Assembly (NCBI GenBank): GCA_028684345.1 | Contig: JAQUGB010000004.1 | Span: 1 to 29,931, forward strand | Source: Tepidiphilus sp. | GTDB taxonomy: Bacteria; Pseudomonadota; Gammaproteobacteria; Burkholderiales; Rhodocyclaceae | DNA: 29,931 nt | Direction: 5' to 3' | Shown: positions 8,303-16,823 of the stretch, one piece after another | How the letters are laid out: every line of letters begins with the position of its first letter | Position numbering within the stretch: position 1 is the first letter of the stretch | The notes under the pieces: generated by a model | Told to the model about the DNA's origin: nothing | Seen by the model: only the letters and a program-made list of their open reading frames with translations | Database searches by the model: none | Position numbers and translations under genes: made by a program

Positions 8303-8445
8303 GGAGACGCTGAAGAAATGAGCGAGCGGGATGAAGCGCAAGGCGCACGGAGCGCAGCGACCGAGACATATCAACTAGATAGGCGAGGGAGCGAGCACCG
8401 CGCAACGCAGCGATTCGCCCGCGCAGCCAATTATTCAGCGTTTCC
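8303..8445. mobile_element. IS5-like MITE (143 bp, non-autonomous) with TTAG target duplication
   Basis: The ends are imperfect terminal inverted repeats: GGAGACGCTGAAGAAATG at 8303-8320, and GGAAACGCTGAATAATTG read on the minus strand from 8445 to 8428, matching at 15 of 18 positions. The element is flanked by a 4-bp direct repeat TTAG at 8299-8302 and 8446-8449, which fits the YTAR target preference of the IS5 subgroup. The interior has no transposase gene and is rich in imperfect self-complementary segments. It sits 69 bp before the MFS transporter gene. The exact IS family is inferred from the TSD and the GGA termini, not from a database match. Confidence 0.65.
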
Positions 8446-8514
8446 TTAGCACGACGAGGGCGGCGCACCGATCCCTACCGCCTTCGCTTTTTTGCGACCC
8501 TTGCGGGAGGCTCC

Positions 8515-9924
8515 ATGCGTAGCATTCTGTTTCCCATTACCGCTCTGATGCTCGGGGTGGCCTCGTTACTGCTCGGTACGGGGCTACTCAACTCTCTCAT
8601 CGCATTGCGTGGAGGGCTCGAGGGGTTCAGCGATCAACTGCTGGGGCTGATGGGGTCGAGCTATTTCGTGGGGTTCTTCGCCGGCACCTGGATCACCCCT
8701 TACCTCATCCGGCGCATGGGACACATCCGGGCCTTCGCTTTTTTCTGCGCGACGATCACCGCCTGCGTGCTCCTGCACCTGCTTTACGTACATGCCGAAA
8801 TTTGGATCGTGCTGCGCTTCCTCACGGGCGTATCCATCGTCGGTTTCTATGCCGTGATCGAGAGCTGGCTCGGAGGGAGTGCCCCACCCGAGCGACGGGG
8901 TTTCATATTCGCCGTCTACATGATCGTCAATCTCGTGGCGCTTGGCTGTGCCCAGCTTTTCCTGCGCTGGAATAGCCCGGGCGTCTTCACCCTGTTCGCG
9001 GTCTCGGCGATCTTCGCGGTGCTGGCGATCTTGCCCGTGACGGCCACACGCTTACAGCCACCGGTCATCGTCGAAGTGGCGCGAATGTCCCTGCGCCGCC
9101 TGTGGGTGAGTGCCCCGGTCGCGGCCATGGGAGCCGTCTCCTCCGGCTTGGCGATGGGTTCATTCTGGACCCTCTCCGCGGCCTACCTCAACCGCCTGGG
9201 TTTGGGCAATGCCGAGATCGGCGCGTTTCTCTCGCTCACCATCCTAGCGGGCGCCTTGTTCCAGTGGCCCATCGGTTGGCTTTCAGACCGGTTCGATCGC
9301 CGCCTCACCTTGGCCTGGGTCGGGGGGCTGGCCTGCATCACGGCCTGCCTGCTGGCGCTCGCACCCAGTCTGAAATTGCCCCTCTTGATGATGGGGCCGA
9401 TCTTCGGTCTCTTCCTGCTCGCCGTCTATCCCATCGTGGTCGCGCATCTGGTCGATCATCTGCACCGCGACGAGATTCTCGCAGGCAACACGGCTTTGCT
9501 GATGTTGCATGGCATGGCCGCGGCGCTGGGTCCCTCGCTGGCCGGCTGGGCCATGACGGATTTCGGGCCGAACGCTTTCCCGGCCTTCCTCGCGGTGGCC
9601 CTCTTGCCGATGACGGTACTCGCCGCACTGCAGTACCGGCGCAGCATGGACGTGATCGTCGAAGAACCGGCGCATTTCAAACCCATGGTCCGCACATCGC
9701 CCGCCGTCCTCGAACTGATGGCCGAAGCGGAACCCGCCCAGATGCAGGACACATCCATCCCCCGGGCAGACTCCCCCTCGACGGAAGAAGAGATCGCCGA
9801 CGCTCGAGAAAACGCGCAAACGACCGAAGGCGCCCCATCCAGCAGTTCCGAGGAAACCGATGCCGAGCGCTCGAACCGGGAAAACGGCAATGATGCCCCC
9901 GGGGCGCCCGCTCGCCCCTCCTGA
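8515..9924 (+). CDS. MFS transporter (YcaD-like) with acidic C-terminal tail
   Basis: 469 residues with about 12 predicted membrane helices, the first at residues 5-25. The loop after helix 2 (YLIRRMGHIRAF) and the loop of the second half (GWLSDRFDRRL) are the A-type motifs of the major facilitator superfamily. The overall pattern (FYAVIESWLGGSAPPERRGFIFAVYMIVN) is that of the YcaD/UMF-type group of uncharacterised carriers. From about residue 395 a hydrophilic, Ser/Glu-rich tail of about 75 residues extends into the cytoplasm, which is unusual for MFS proteins. The ATG is preceded by GGGAGG. It is convergent with lipA, with a 33-bp gap and no clear terminator. Substrate unknown. Confidence 0.85.
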   Translation: MRSILFPITALMLGVASLLLGTGLLNSLIALRGGLEGFSDQLLGLMGSSYFVGFFAGTWITPYLIRRMGHIRAFAFFCATITACVLLHLLYVHAEIWIVLRFLTGVSIVGFYAVIESWLGGSAPPERRGFIFAVYMIVNLVALGCAQLFLRWNSPGVFTLFAVSAIFAVLAILPVTATRLQPPVIVEVARMSLRRLWVSAPVAAMGAVSSGLAMGSFWTLSAAYLNRLGLGNAEIGAFLSLTILAGALFQWPIGWLSDRFDRRLTLAWVGGLACITACLLALAPSLKLPLLMMGPIFGLFLLAVYPIVVAHLVDHLHRDEILAGNTALLMLHGMAAALGPSLAGWAMTDFGPNAFPAFLAVALLPMTVLAALQYRRSMDVIVEEPAHFKPMVRTSPAVLELMAEAEPAQMQDTSIPRADSPSTEEEIADARENAQTTEGAPSSSSEETDAERSNRENGNDAPGAPARPS

Positions 9925-9957
9925 TCGGATGGGAAAAATCGACGGAAACGGCGCGAC

Positions 9958-10914
9958 TCAGGCCACGCCGGCCTCGTGCGCCTGACGATCGGCCCAGTAG
10001 GAGGAACGCACGAGCGGCCCGCAGGCAGCGTGCCTGAACCCCAGCGCGAGCGCCTCGCGCTCGAAAGCGGCGAAGGTCTCGGGCGGAACGTAGCGCTCCA
10101 CCGACAGGTGTCCGGACGAAGGCTGCAGGTACTGGCCGATGGTGAGCATGTCGCAGCCGTGCGCCCGCAGGTCGCGCATCACCTGCACGATCTCCTCGTC
10201 GGTTTCGCCCAACCCGACCATCAGGCCAGACTTGGTCGCCACCTCGGGATGGCGCGCCTTGAATTCCGCCAACAGCCGCAATGAATGGGCGTAGTCGGCC
10301 CCGGGGCGTGCCTGGCGGTAGAGCCGGGGCACGGTTTCCAGATTGTGGTTCATCACGTCGGGCAGATCCTGGGCGAAGGCTTCCAGCGCCACCTCCAGCC
10401 GACCGCGGAAATCCGGCACCAGCACTTCGATGCGGGTGGCGGGCGAGCGCGTACGCACGGCGCGGATGCAGGCGGCGAAGTGCGCCGCGCCGCCGTCGCG
10501 CAGGTCATCGCGGTCGACGCTGGTGATGACCACGTAGCGCAGGCGCATGGCCGCCACCGTGTGCGCGAGATGCTCGGGTTCGGCCGGATCCGGCGGCAAG
10601 GGCTTGCCGTGGGCCACGTCGCAGAAGGGACAGCGGCGCGTGCAGACGTCGCCCAGGATCATGAAGGTAGCCGTTCCCTTGCCGAAACACTCGTGGATGT
10701 TGGGGCAGGAGGCTTCCTCGCACACAGTGTGCAGCTGGTGGGCGCGCAAAGTGGCCTTGATTTGCTGGAAACGCTCGGCCTCTTCACCCCCCGCCAGGCG
10801 CACGCGGATCCACTCGGGTTTGGGCAGCGGCGCCCTGGGGACGATCTTGATCGGAATGCGGGCGGTTTTCCGGGCGCCACGGGCTTTCTCGGGGGCATCG
10901 ACGGGTCGGTCCAT
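9958..10914 (-). CDS. lipA: Lipoyl synthase
   Basis: 318 residues. This radical-SAM enzyme inserts two sulfurs into protein-bound octanoyl groups to make lipoyl cofactors of PDH, OGDH and GcvH. The auxiliary cluster ligands are Cys65, Cys70 and Cys76 (CEEASCPNIHEC). The SAM cluster ligands are Cys91, Cys95 and Cys98 (CTRRCPFC). The C-terminal R-SSY motif (LVRSSYWAD) is also present. The ATG at 10914 has AAAGGA six bases upstream. It is the last gene of the minus-strand cluster, 12 bp after lipB, with which it forms the two-step lipoate assembly pathway. Confidence 0.97.
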   Translation of the reverse strand: MDRPVDAPEKARGARKTARIPIKIVPRAPLPKPEWIRVRLAGGEEAERFQQIKATLRAHQLHTVCEEASCPNIHECFGKGTATFMILGDVCTRRCPFCDVAHGKPLPPDPAEPEHLAHTVAAMRLRYVVITSVDRDDLRDGGAAHFAACIRAVRTRSPATRIEVLVPDFRGRLEVALEAFAQDLPDVMNHNLETVPRLYRQARPGADYAHSLRLLAEFKARHPEVATKSGLMVGLGETDEEIVQVMRDLRAHGCDMLTIGQYLQPSSGHLSVERYVPPETFAAFEREALALGFRHAACGPLVRSSYWADRQAHEAGVA

Positions 10915-10926
10915 GATCGGTTCCTT

Positions 10927-11592
10927 TCAGGGAGAGGGCGGGGCCCAGGGGTCGGGAGCAGCGCTCCAGGCGAGCGGCCCGAGCCAGGTCTGCAGCGGCT
11001 CGAGCAGCCGCTCGGCGGTCTCGCGCACGCTCCAATCGAGGCCATGATCGCGCAGGCGGGTGGCGGCGAGCCCCGCATGGCCACAGGGGTTGATGCCGGC
11101 AAAAGGCGAGAGGTCGAGGTCCACGTTGAGCGAGAGTCCGTGGTACGTGCAGCCATTCTTCACCCGTAGCCCCAGCGCGGCGATCTTGGCGCCGGCGAGG
11201 TAGACCCCGGGCGCCCCCTCGCGCCGTTCACCTTGCAGCCCGCAGCTGGCGAGCAGGTCGATCACGCTCTGTTCGATGTGATGCACCAGAGCGCGCACGC
11301 TCGAGCGCCGGCGGCGCAGGTCGAGGAGGAAATAGACGACGAGCTGACCCGGCCCATGGTAGGTGATTTGGCCGCCGCGGTCGATGTGCACCAGGGGAAT
11401 GCCCGAGGCCCGCCCCTGGGGCAGTAGGTGCTCGGGACGGCCGGCGAGCCCCAAGGTATAAACCGGCTCGTGTTCGAGACACCACAGCCGGTCGGGGGCA
11501 TCAGGCCCGCGCTCGGCCGTGGCGCGCTGCATGGCACGCCACACCGGCTCGTAAGGCTGCCGGTCGAGCCAGAAGACCGGCGTGCAGCTCAC
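10927..11592 (-). CDS. lipB: Octanoyl-ACP:protein N-octanoyltransferase
   Basis: About 221 residues. It transfers octanoate from octanoyl-ACP to the lipoyl domains that LipA then sulfurates. Family marks are RGGQITYHGPGQLVVYFLLDL, the catalytic Lys in GAKIAALGLRV and the catalytic Cys in NPCGHAG. I prefer the GTG at 11592-11590, which overlaps the dacC stop as GTGA and suits translational coupling. Another in-frame GTG at 11607 would add five residues and overlap dacC by 19 bp. The start is therefore uncertain; the identity is not. Confidence 0.95.
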   Translation of the reverse strand: MSCTPVFWLDRQPYEPVWRAMQRATAERGPDAPDRLWCLEHEPVYTLGLAGRPEHLLPQGRASGIPLVHIDRGGQITYHGPGQLVVYFLLDLRRRRSSVRALVHHIEQSVIDLLASCGLQGERREGAPGVYLAGAKIAALGLRVKNGCTYHGLSLNVDLDLSPFAGINPCGHAGLAATRLRDHGLDWSVRETAERLLEPLQTWLGPLAWSAAPDPWAPPSP

Positions 11593-12731
11593 CAGCTCTT
11601 GATCCACAACACCAGCGCGTCCCAGGCACGACCGAACCAGCCCGCTTGCGGCACGTCGTCGAGCGCCACCGCGGTGAGCGTGGTGAGCGGTTTGCCCTCG
11701 ACGCTCACTTCTACCTTGCCCACCGGCTGCCCCTTGCTCACCGGCGCGAGGAGCGGCTCCTCGCCGATGAAGCGCGCCTCGGCGTGCTTGACGTCTTCAC
11801 GCGGCAGGGTCAGCACCACGTCGGTGGTAAAGCCCACCGGAATCTCGCGTTTGACCCCTTTCCATACGCGCAGCGTGGCTACCGCCTGGTTGGCGTCGTA
11901 GAGTTTGACGGCGTCGAAGAACTGGAAGCCGTAATTGAGCAGCTTCAGCGACTCCTGTACCCGCACCTCGTCGGAGGGCGCGCCCAGCACCACGGCGATC
12001 AGACGCCGTCCCTCGCGCCGAGCCGAAGAGGCCAGGCAATAGCCGGCAGAGGAGGTATGCCCGGTCTTGATCCCATCGACGCTGGGATCGAGCCAAAGCA
12101 GGCGATTACGGTTGGGCTGACGGATGCCGTTGAAAACGTACTCCTTTTCCGAATAGAGGGCGTAGAACTGCGGAAACTCTTCGATGATGGCACGCGCAAG
12201 GAGCGCGATGTCGTGCGCACTCATGTAGTGCTGCGGATCGGGCATGCCAGTCGAATTCATGAAATGTGAGTTCTTCAGGCCGAGTGTCTTCGCCGCATCG
12301 TTCATGAGAGCGGTAAAAGCCTCTTCGCTGCCGGCGACCGCCTCGGCCAGGGCCACGGAAGCGTCGTTCCCCGACTGGATGATCATGCCGCGCAGCAACT
12401 CTTCCACCGTAGGCGTCATCTTGGGGTCGATGAACATGCGCGAGCCCCCCATCTTCCACGCCGTCGTGGACACTGGAATTTGCTGCTCCAGCTCGAGCCG
12501 CCCGTCACGCAGTGCGCCGAACACGACATAGGCGGTCATGAGTTTGGTGATGGAAGCCGGCTCGGCCGGCTGTTCGGCATCCTTGCTAGCAAGCACCTCG
12601 CCGGTGCGGGCATCGATCAACACCCACTGCCGGGCATCGAGCGTGATGGGCGGCACCGCCGCCTGCGCTACCGTGACCCAACACGCGATGAACAGGACAC
12701 ACCAAACCTGAATCGAACGAACGAACCTCAC
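11589..12731 (-). CDS. dacC: Serine-type D-Ala-D-Ala carboxypeptidase (PBP5/6 family)
   Basis: About 380 residues. It trims terminal D-Ala from peptidoglycan pentapeptides in the periplasm. The active-site motifs are SITK (Ser60/Lys63 from this start), SGN (about Ser120) and KTGHTSSAGYC. A C-terminal beta domain and an amphipathic end (WFGRAWDALVLWIKSW) suit membrane anchoring. I place the start at the GTG 12731-12729: AGGAG lies seven bases upstream and the signal peptide then begins neatly (RFVRSIQVWCVLFIACW, cleaved after AQA). The upstream ATG at 12767 has no Shine-Dalgarno and lies inside a TATAAT box. Which paralogue (dacA or dacC) is meant cannot be told from one copy. Confidence 0.92.
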   Translation of the reverse strand: MRFVRSIQVWCVLFIACWVTVAQAAVPPITLDARQWVLIDARTGEVLASKDAEQPAEPASITKLMTAYVVFGALRDGRLELEQQIPVSTTAWKMGGSRMFIDPKMTPTVEELLRGMIIQSGNDASVALAEAVAGSEEAFTALMNDAAKTLGLKNSHFMNSTGMPDPQHYMSAHDIALLARAIIEEFPQFYALYSEKEYVFNGIRQPNRNRLLWLDPSVDGIKTGHTSSAGYCLASSARREGRRLIAVVLGAPSDEVRVQESLKLLNYGFQFFDAVKLYDANQAVATLRVWKGVKREIPVGFTTDVVLTLPREDVKHAEARFIGEEPLLAPVSKGQPVGKVEVSVEGKPLTTLTAVALDDVPQAGWFGRAWDALVLWIKSW

Positions 12732-12763
12732 GTGCCAACTCCTGAATCGCTTCGAGAAGCGTC

Positions 12764-12769
12764 CCATTA
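12764..12769 (-). promoter_or_regulatory. Candidate internal promoter -10 box for dacC-lipB-lipA
   Basis: The minus strand reads TATAATGGG from 12769. A start about 7 bp downstream would give a leader of roughly 26 nt carrying AGGAG (12743-12739) before GTG 12731. It sits in the 52-bp gap between rlpA and dacC, the largest gap inside the cluster. No strong -35 is seen. Confidence 0.4.
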
Positions 12770-12783
12770 TACGCGGCGGCGGC

Positions 12784-13800
12784 TCAGGGGGCGGTCACCA
12801 AGAAAGCACTACCGCCCAGGCGCGCCGTGACGATCCGAGCCGCCGCGCGCGCCGCCGCCTCGTCGGCGAACGGCCCGACCCAGACCCGGATTTTGTCCGT
12901 GGCCGGAATCACGTGCAGATCGACTTCCGGCAACAACGTAGCGGCGTGCCGCCGGAAGGAATCCGCATTGTCGGCCAAGGCAAAAGCGCCCAACTGGAGA
13001 TAATAGCCCGAGGCAGGAGAACGACGTTCGTCCGCAACCGGCTCGAGGGGCGCCGTCGCCACCATCGCTTCCCTCGACTCTGGCTGCTCGAGCGCAGACC
13101 CTGCCGCAGCCGACAACGCAGAGACGATGGGAGTGTCGTCCCGCGACGAAGGCGTGCGTTCTTCCCCTCGCAACTGCGCTGACAGCATACGCGCCACCGC
13201 CAGCGCTGGCCCAGCCTCGGCGCCGCGCGCGCGTATGACCTCGCCCCGCGCCTCGGCCTGGCGGATTTCCTCGGGCAGGATCAGCTCCACCTCCACGCTG
13301 GTCGTACCCTGGTTGACGAAACCGAGTCGATCCGCCGCAGCAAAGGAGAGATCGATGAGTCGATCCGACACGAAAGGGCCGCGATCGTTCACCCGCACGA
13401 TCACCTGACGGCCGTTGGAGAGATTGGTCACTCGAGCATAACTGGGGAGAGGGAGCGTCTTGTGTGCGGCCGTGAAGGAATACATGTCGTAGCGTTCTCC
13501 CGTGGCCGTGGGCTGGCCATGGAACTGACGGCCGTACCACGAAGCCAGGCCGATCTCACGATAGGGAGCGAAATCGGTCATGGGAAAATAGGTACGGCCG
13601 AGCACGGTGTAGGCGCGCGCGTTGGCCGGACGCAAAGGTTCGATGCGCGGAACCGGTTCTTCTCCGGAGACCAAGGCGCCAAACCCCCCCGTTTCCACGA
13701 GCGAGGAACGCTTCGTCCGTGGAGCAGTGCCGCAGGCCGCCAGCCCCAGGGCGACGAGGAGCAGCACACCGGTCACGCGCCATCTCGTTCCTGATGTCAT
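12784..13800 (-). CDS. rlpA: Septal ring/rare lipoprotein A (lytic transglycosylase) with SPOR domain
   Basis: 338 residues. The signal peptide ends in a lipobox (GLAACG, Cys23). A double-psi beta-barrel domain follows: IGLASWYGRQFHGQPTATGE, then ALP-like KTLPLPSYARVTNL, then VNDRGPFVSDRLIDLS, which matches the catalytic core of RlpA. After a variable linker, a SPOR domain (YYLQLGAFALADNADSFRR to the end) would bind denuded septal glycan. RlpA cleaves glycan strands lacking stem peptides. The ATG at 13800 overlaps the rodA stop (ATGA). The frame stays open far upstream inside rodA, but that part is antisense-frame noise with respect to the protein family. Confidence 0.94.
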   Translation of the reverse strand: MTSGTRWRVTGVLLLVALGLAACGTAPRTKRSSLVETGGFGALVSGEEPVPRIEPLRPANARAYTVLGRTYFPMTDFAPYREIGLASWYGRQFHGQPTATGERYDMYSFTAAHKTLPLPSYARVTNLSNGRQVIVRVNDRGPFVSDRLIDLSFAAADRLGFVNQGTTSVEVELILPEEIRQAEARGEVIRARGAEAGPALAVARMLSAQLRGEERTPSSRDDTPIVSALSAAAGSALEQPESREAMVATAPLEPVADERRSPASGYYLQLGAFALADNADSFRRHAATLLPEVDLHVIPATDKIRVWVGPFADEAAARAAARIVTARLGGSAFLVTAP

Positions 13801-14960
13801 ATCCCTCTCCGCTGGCCGGAAAAACCACCGCGCGGCGCCGATTGGGCCGCTGCACTCAAGAGCAATCCCAGCCCCGTGGCGAGCGTCACCAGAGCCGTGC
13901 CGCCATAGCTGATGAAGGGCAAAGGCACTCCTACCACCGGCAACATGCCACTGACCATCGCCACGTTCACGAAGACATAGACGAACGTGGTCCCCACCAC
14001 TGCGCCGCCCAGCAGCATCCCCGGCCACGAGGGGCTCCTGATGGCGAGCCACGCACCGCGCAGCAGCAGCGCGGTATATACGCTCAATAATAGCGCGACA
14101 CCGAAGAATCCGAACTCCTCGGCAAGCACCGCAAAAATGAAATCGGTGTGACGCTCGGGAACGAAGGAGAGTTGGGATTGCGTGCCCTCGCGCCATCCCT
14201 TGCCCCAAGCGCCCCCCGAACCGATGGCGATCGTGGCCTGGATCGTGTGAAAGCCTTTACCGAGAGGGTCCCGGTGCGGATCGAGCAAGGTGCACACGCG
14301 CTGTTTCTGATATTCGTGTAGCATTGGCCATTCCACGCCGGGCGCACACCAGCGATCTCCTTGCACGAGGAGCGCACCGATTCCGACGGCCAAGACCAAC
14401 ACGAGCGGCACGATGAACCGCCATGAAAACCCGGCGAAGAAGAGCACGAATCCCCCGGCCGCCACCACGAGGATGGTCGTACCCAAGTCCGGCTCTTTCA
14501 GGATCAAGATTGCGGGAATCGCCAAGAGCATCAGCGCCACGACATGATCCCACCACGCGAGCGAATGCCGTCGCAACGCAAAATACCAGGCAAGCATCAT
14601 CGGCGCCGCCAGTTTCATCAGCTCGGAAGGCTGGATGCGAACCACCCCCAGGTCGAGCCATCGCGTTGCCCCTTTGGTCGTCTCGCCGAAGAGGAGCACC
14701 GCCAGCAGCAGGAGGACACCGAGGAGATACAACGGCAAGGCCAGGCGCAGCCACCAGCGAAACGGGACCAGCGCCGCCGTCAAGAGCGCGGTCAGTGCCA
14801 GCGCCTGGTGCCCCCACAAGGTCTCGACCCGCTCGGGGGAGGCGCTCATCAACACCACTTGCCCGGCGGCAAAGAGCAGCAGCACGCAGACGATCAGAGG
14901 GAAATCCCAGCGTCGCATCGCGTGGGCGATCATCACGATCCAATACGCCTTCTTCATCAT
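13797..14960 (-). CDS. rodA: Rod-shape peptidoglycan glycosyltransferase RodA (SEDS)
   Basis: 387 residues with about ten membrane helices. RodA polymerises lipid II in the elongasome together with PBP2. Recognisable SEDS signatures include GATRWLDLGVVRIQPSELMKL, ILKEPDLGTT, the extracellular loop PERHTDFIFAVLAEEFGF and the C-terminal GMLPVVGVPLPFISYGGTALV. Two adjacent ATGs (14960, 14957) overlap the mrdA stop, so either could serve; the larger is given. The downstream end overlaps rlpA. Context within mreBCD-mrdA confirms RodA rather than FtsW. Confidence 0.96.
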   Translation of the reverse strand: MMKKAYWIVMIAHAMRRWDFPLIVCVLLLFAAGQVVLMSASPERVETLWGHQALALTALLTAALVPFRWWLRLALPLYLLGVLLLLAVLLFGETTKGATRWLDLGVVRIQPSELMKLAAPMMLAWYFALRRHSLAWWDHVVALMLLAIPAILILKEPDLGTTILVVAAGGFVLFFAGFSWRFIVPLVLVLAVGIGALLVQGDRWCAPGVEWPMLHEYQKQRVCTLLDPHRDPLGKGFHTIQATIAIGSGGAWGKGWREGTQSQLSFVPERHTDFIFAVLAEEFGFFGVALLLSVYTALLLRGAWLAIRSPSWPGMLLGGAVVGTTFVYVFVNVAMVSGMLPVVGVPLPFISYGGTALVTLATGLGLLLSAAAQSAPRGGFSGQRRGI

Positions 14961-16816
14961 TTTTCCTTTCCACCGGCAACGGAAAAATGATAGTCAAATA
15001 TTTGGCGCATCAGCGGCGCCGCCGTCCTGCCTCCCGGCCCTCCGTTCTCCACGATGATCGCGGCGACGATGCGCGGCTCTTCGGCCGGGGCGAAGGCGAT
15101 GAACCACGAATGATCGAGTAGATCTTCGTCCGTGGCGTCGGGGTCGTACTTGCGCCCCTGCAGGGAGAACACCTGTGCCGTTCCCGTCTTCCCGCCCAGG
15201 GAATAAGCTGCGCCGGCAAACGCGCGCGCAGAGGTGCCGACGCGCGCGCCATCGACCATTGCCCGCAGCACGGCGTCGACGTGCGCGGGATCGAGCTTGA
15301 CGAAACCGGTCACTTCACCGGCGACGGGAACACGCTCCCCCGTGAGTGGATCGATCGAAGCCGCCAACACGTGCGGCTTGCGTATCACGCCGCCATTGAC
15401 GAGGATGCTCAAGGCATGAGCCATCTTCAAGGGCGTGTAGGCATTGTACCCCTGGCCGATCGCGGTAGAAAGCGTTTCGCCACCAAACCACTGCTGCTGA
15501 TTCGCTTGGTTGAATCGCTGCCTTTTCCACTCGCGCGAGGGCAGCACGCCTGCCGCCTCTCCCGGCAGGTCGATTCCGGTACGTCGCCCGAACCCTAGCT
15601 GCTCCATGAAAGCACTGATGGCATCGATCCCCAGCTCGTTGCCCAGCGAGTAGAAATACACGTTGCAAGAGAAAGCCAGCGCCCGGTGCAAATCGACGCC
15701 ACTTTGACAATTCCGCTTGCGGTCGTACAGTCTCACGCCGGAGTACTCGAACATCCCTTGCCGATCGAAGCGCTGGCCCGGTTGCCGACTCCCCGAGGCC
15801 AAACCCAGCATCGCCATGAAGGGCTTGAAGGTCGAACCAGGCGGGTAGGTACCGCGTAGCGCGCGATTGAACAGGGGTTTATCATCGCTCAGCGCGAGCC
15901 GTTCCCAGTCGGCCTGCGTCAAGCCACCGAGAAACAGGTTCGGGTCGAAAGACGGTGAAGAGACCATGGCGATCACCCCTCCGTCGCGCGGATCGAGCGC
16001 GACGAAAGCCCCGCGCCGCCCGGCAAACGCCTCGAGCACGAAACGCTGCAGTCGCGCGTCGATCGTCAGCACCAGATCCCGGCCCCGCACCGCTTCCTGC
16101 CGCCCGAGCAAACGCACCGCCCGGCCCGCCGCATTCACTTCCAACAATTCCCAACCCGGGGTGCCATGAAGCAGCCGTTCGTACTGCGCCTCCACCCCTT
16201 CTTTTCCGATGCTCTCGGTACCCCGATAGATCCCCGTCAGCCCCTCGGCCTCGAGTCGCTCCTGTTCCTGCGCGTTGATCCGTCCGAGATAGCCGACCAC
16301 GTGTGCCGTCACCTCCGCCTGCGGATACTCCCGAATGAGTCTGGCCTGCACTTCGACTCCGGGGAAGGCAAACTTCTTCGCGACGAAGCGCGCCACCTCC
16401 TCGTCGGAGAGATGCTGACGGATCACGACACTACCCAGACCCCGCTGATCACGCATCTGACGCAGGAAGCGCTTGTGGTCACTCTCCTCGATGCGCACCA
16501 CCTCGGAGAGACGCGCGATCGTCCCTTCGACATCCTTCACCTGGGCCGGATCGAGTTCCAGGGTGTAGGTGCGCACGTTACGCGCGAGGGCTTCGCCGCG
16601 CACGTCGAAAATCTGCCCGCGATGCGGCGCGATCGGCACGAAAGCCTGGCGATTGTCGTCGGCCAGGGTACGAAATCGCTCGTGCTCACCGATCTGCAGC
16701 TGGTACATGCGTCCGAGCAGCAGGCCGAAACCGATCAGCATGACGACCACCAGCACCCACAGCCGACGGTGCGTACGCGCGATTTCCGATCCCTCCCCCA
16801 ACGCGCTCTCGGGCAT
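14957..16816 (-). CDS. mrdA: Penicillin-binding protein 2 (peptidoglycan D,D-transpeptidase)
   Basis: 619 residues. It is the cell-elongation transpeptidase acting with RodA and MreBCD. One N-terminal helix (WVLVVVMLIGFGLLLGRM) is followed by the PBP dimerisation domain (RGQIFDVRGEALARN) and the transpeptidase domain. The active-site motifs are STFK with nucleophile Ser328 and Lys331, SCN in AFSCNVYFYSLG, and KTG at Lys543 (GGKTGTAQV). I use the ATG at 16816, which has GAGG five bases before it and sits seven bases after the mreD stop. An ATG 12 codons upstream would overlap mreD. It is joined to rodA by a 4-bp overlap. Confidence 0.96.
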   Translation of the reverse strand: MPESALGEGSEIARTHRRLWVLVVVMLIGFGLLLGRMYQLQIGEHERFRTLADDNRQAFVPIAPHRGQIFDVRGEALARNVRTYTLELDPAQVKDVEGTIARLSEVVRIEESDHKRFLRQMRDQRGLGSVVIRQHLSDEEVARFVAKKFAFPGVEVQARLIREYPQAEVTAHVVGYLGRINAQEQERLEAEGLTGIYRGTESIGKEGVEAQYERLLHGTPGWELLEVNAAGRAVRLLGRQEAVRGRDLVLTIDARLQRFVLEAFAGRRGAFVALDPRDGGVIAMVSSPSFDPNLFLGGLTQADWERLALSDDKPLFNRALRGTYPPGSTFKPFMAMLGLASGSRQPGQRFDRQGMFEYSGVRLYDRKRNCQSGVDLHRALAFSCNVYFYSLGNELGIDAISAFMEQLGFGRRTGIDLPGEAAGVLPSREWKRQRFNQANQQQWFGGETLSTAIGQGYNAYTPLKMAHALSILVNGGVIRKPHVLAASIDPLTGERVPVAGEVTGFVKLDPAHVDAVLRAMVDGARVGTSARAFAGAAYSLGGKTGTAQVFSLQGRKYDPDATDEDLLDHSWFIAFAPAEEPRIVAAIIVENGGPGGRTAAPLMRQIFDYHFSVAGGKEK

Positions 16817-16823
16817 ACGCACC

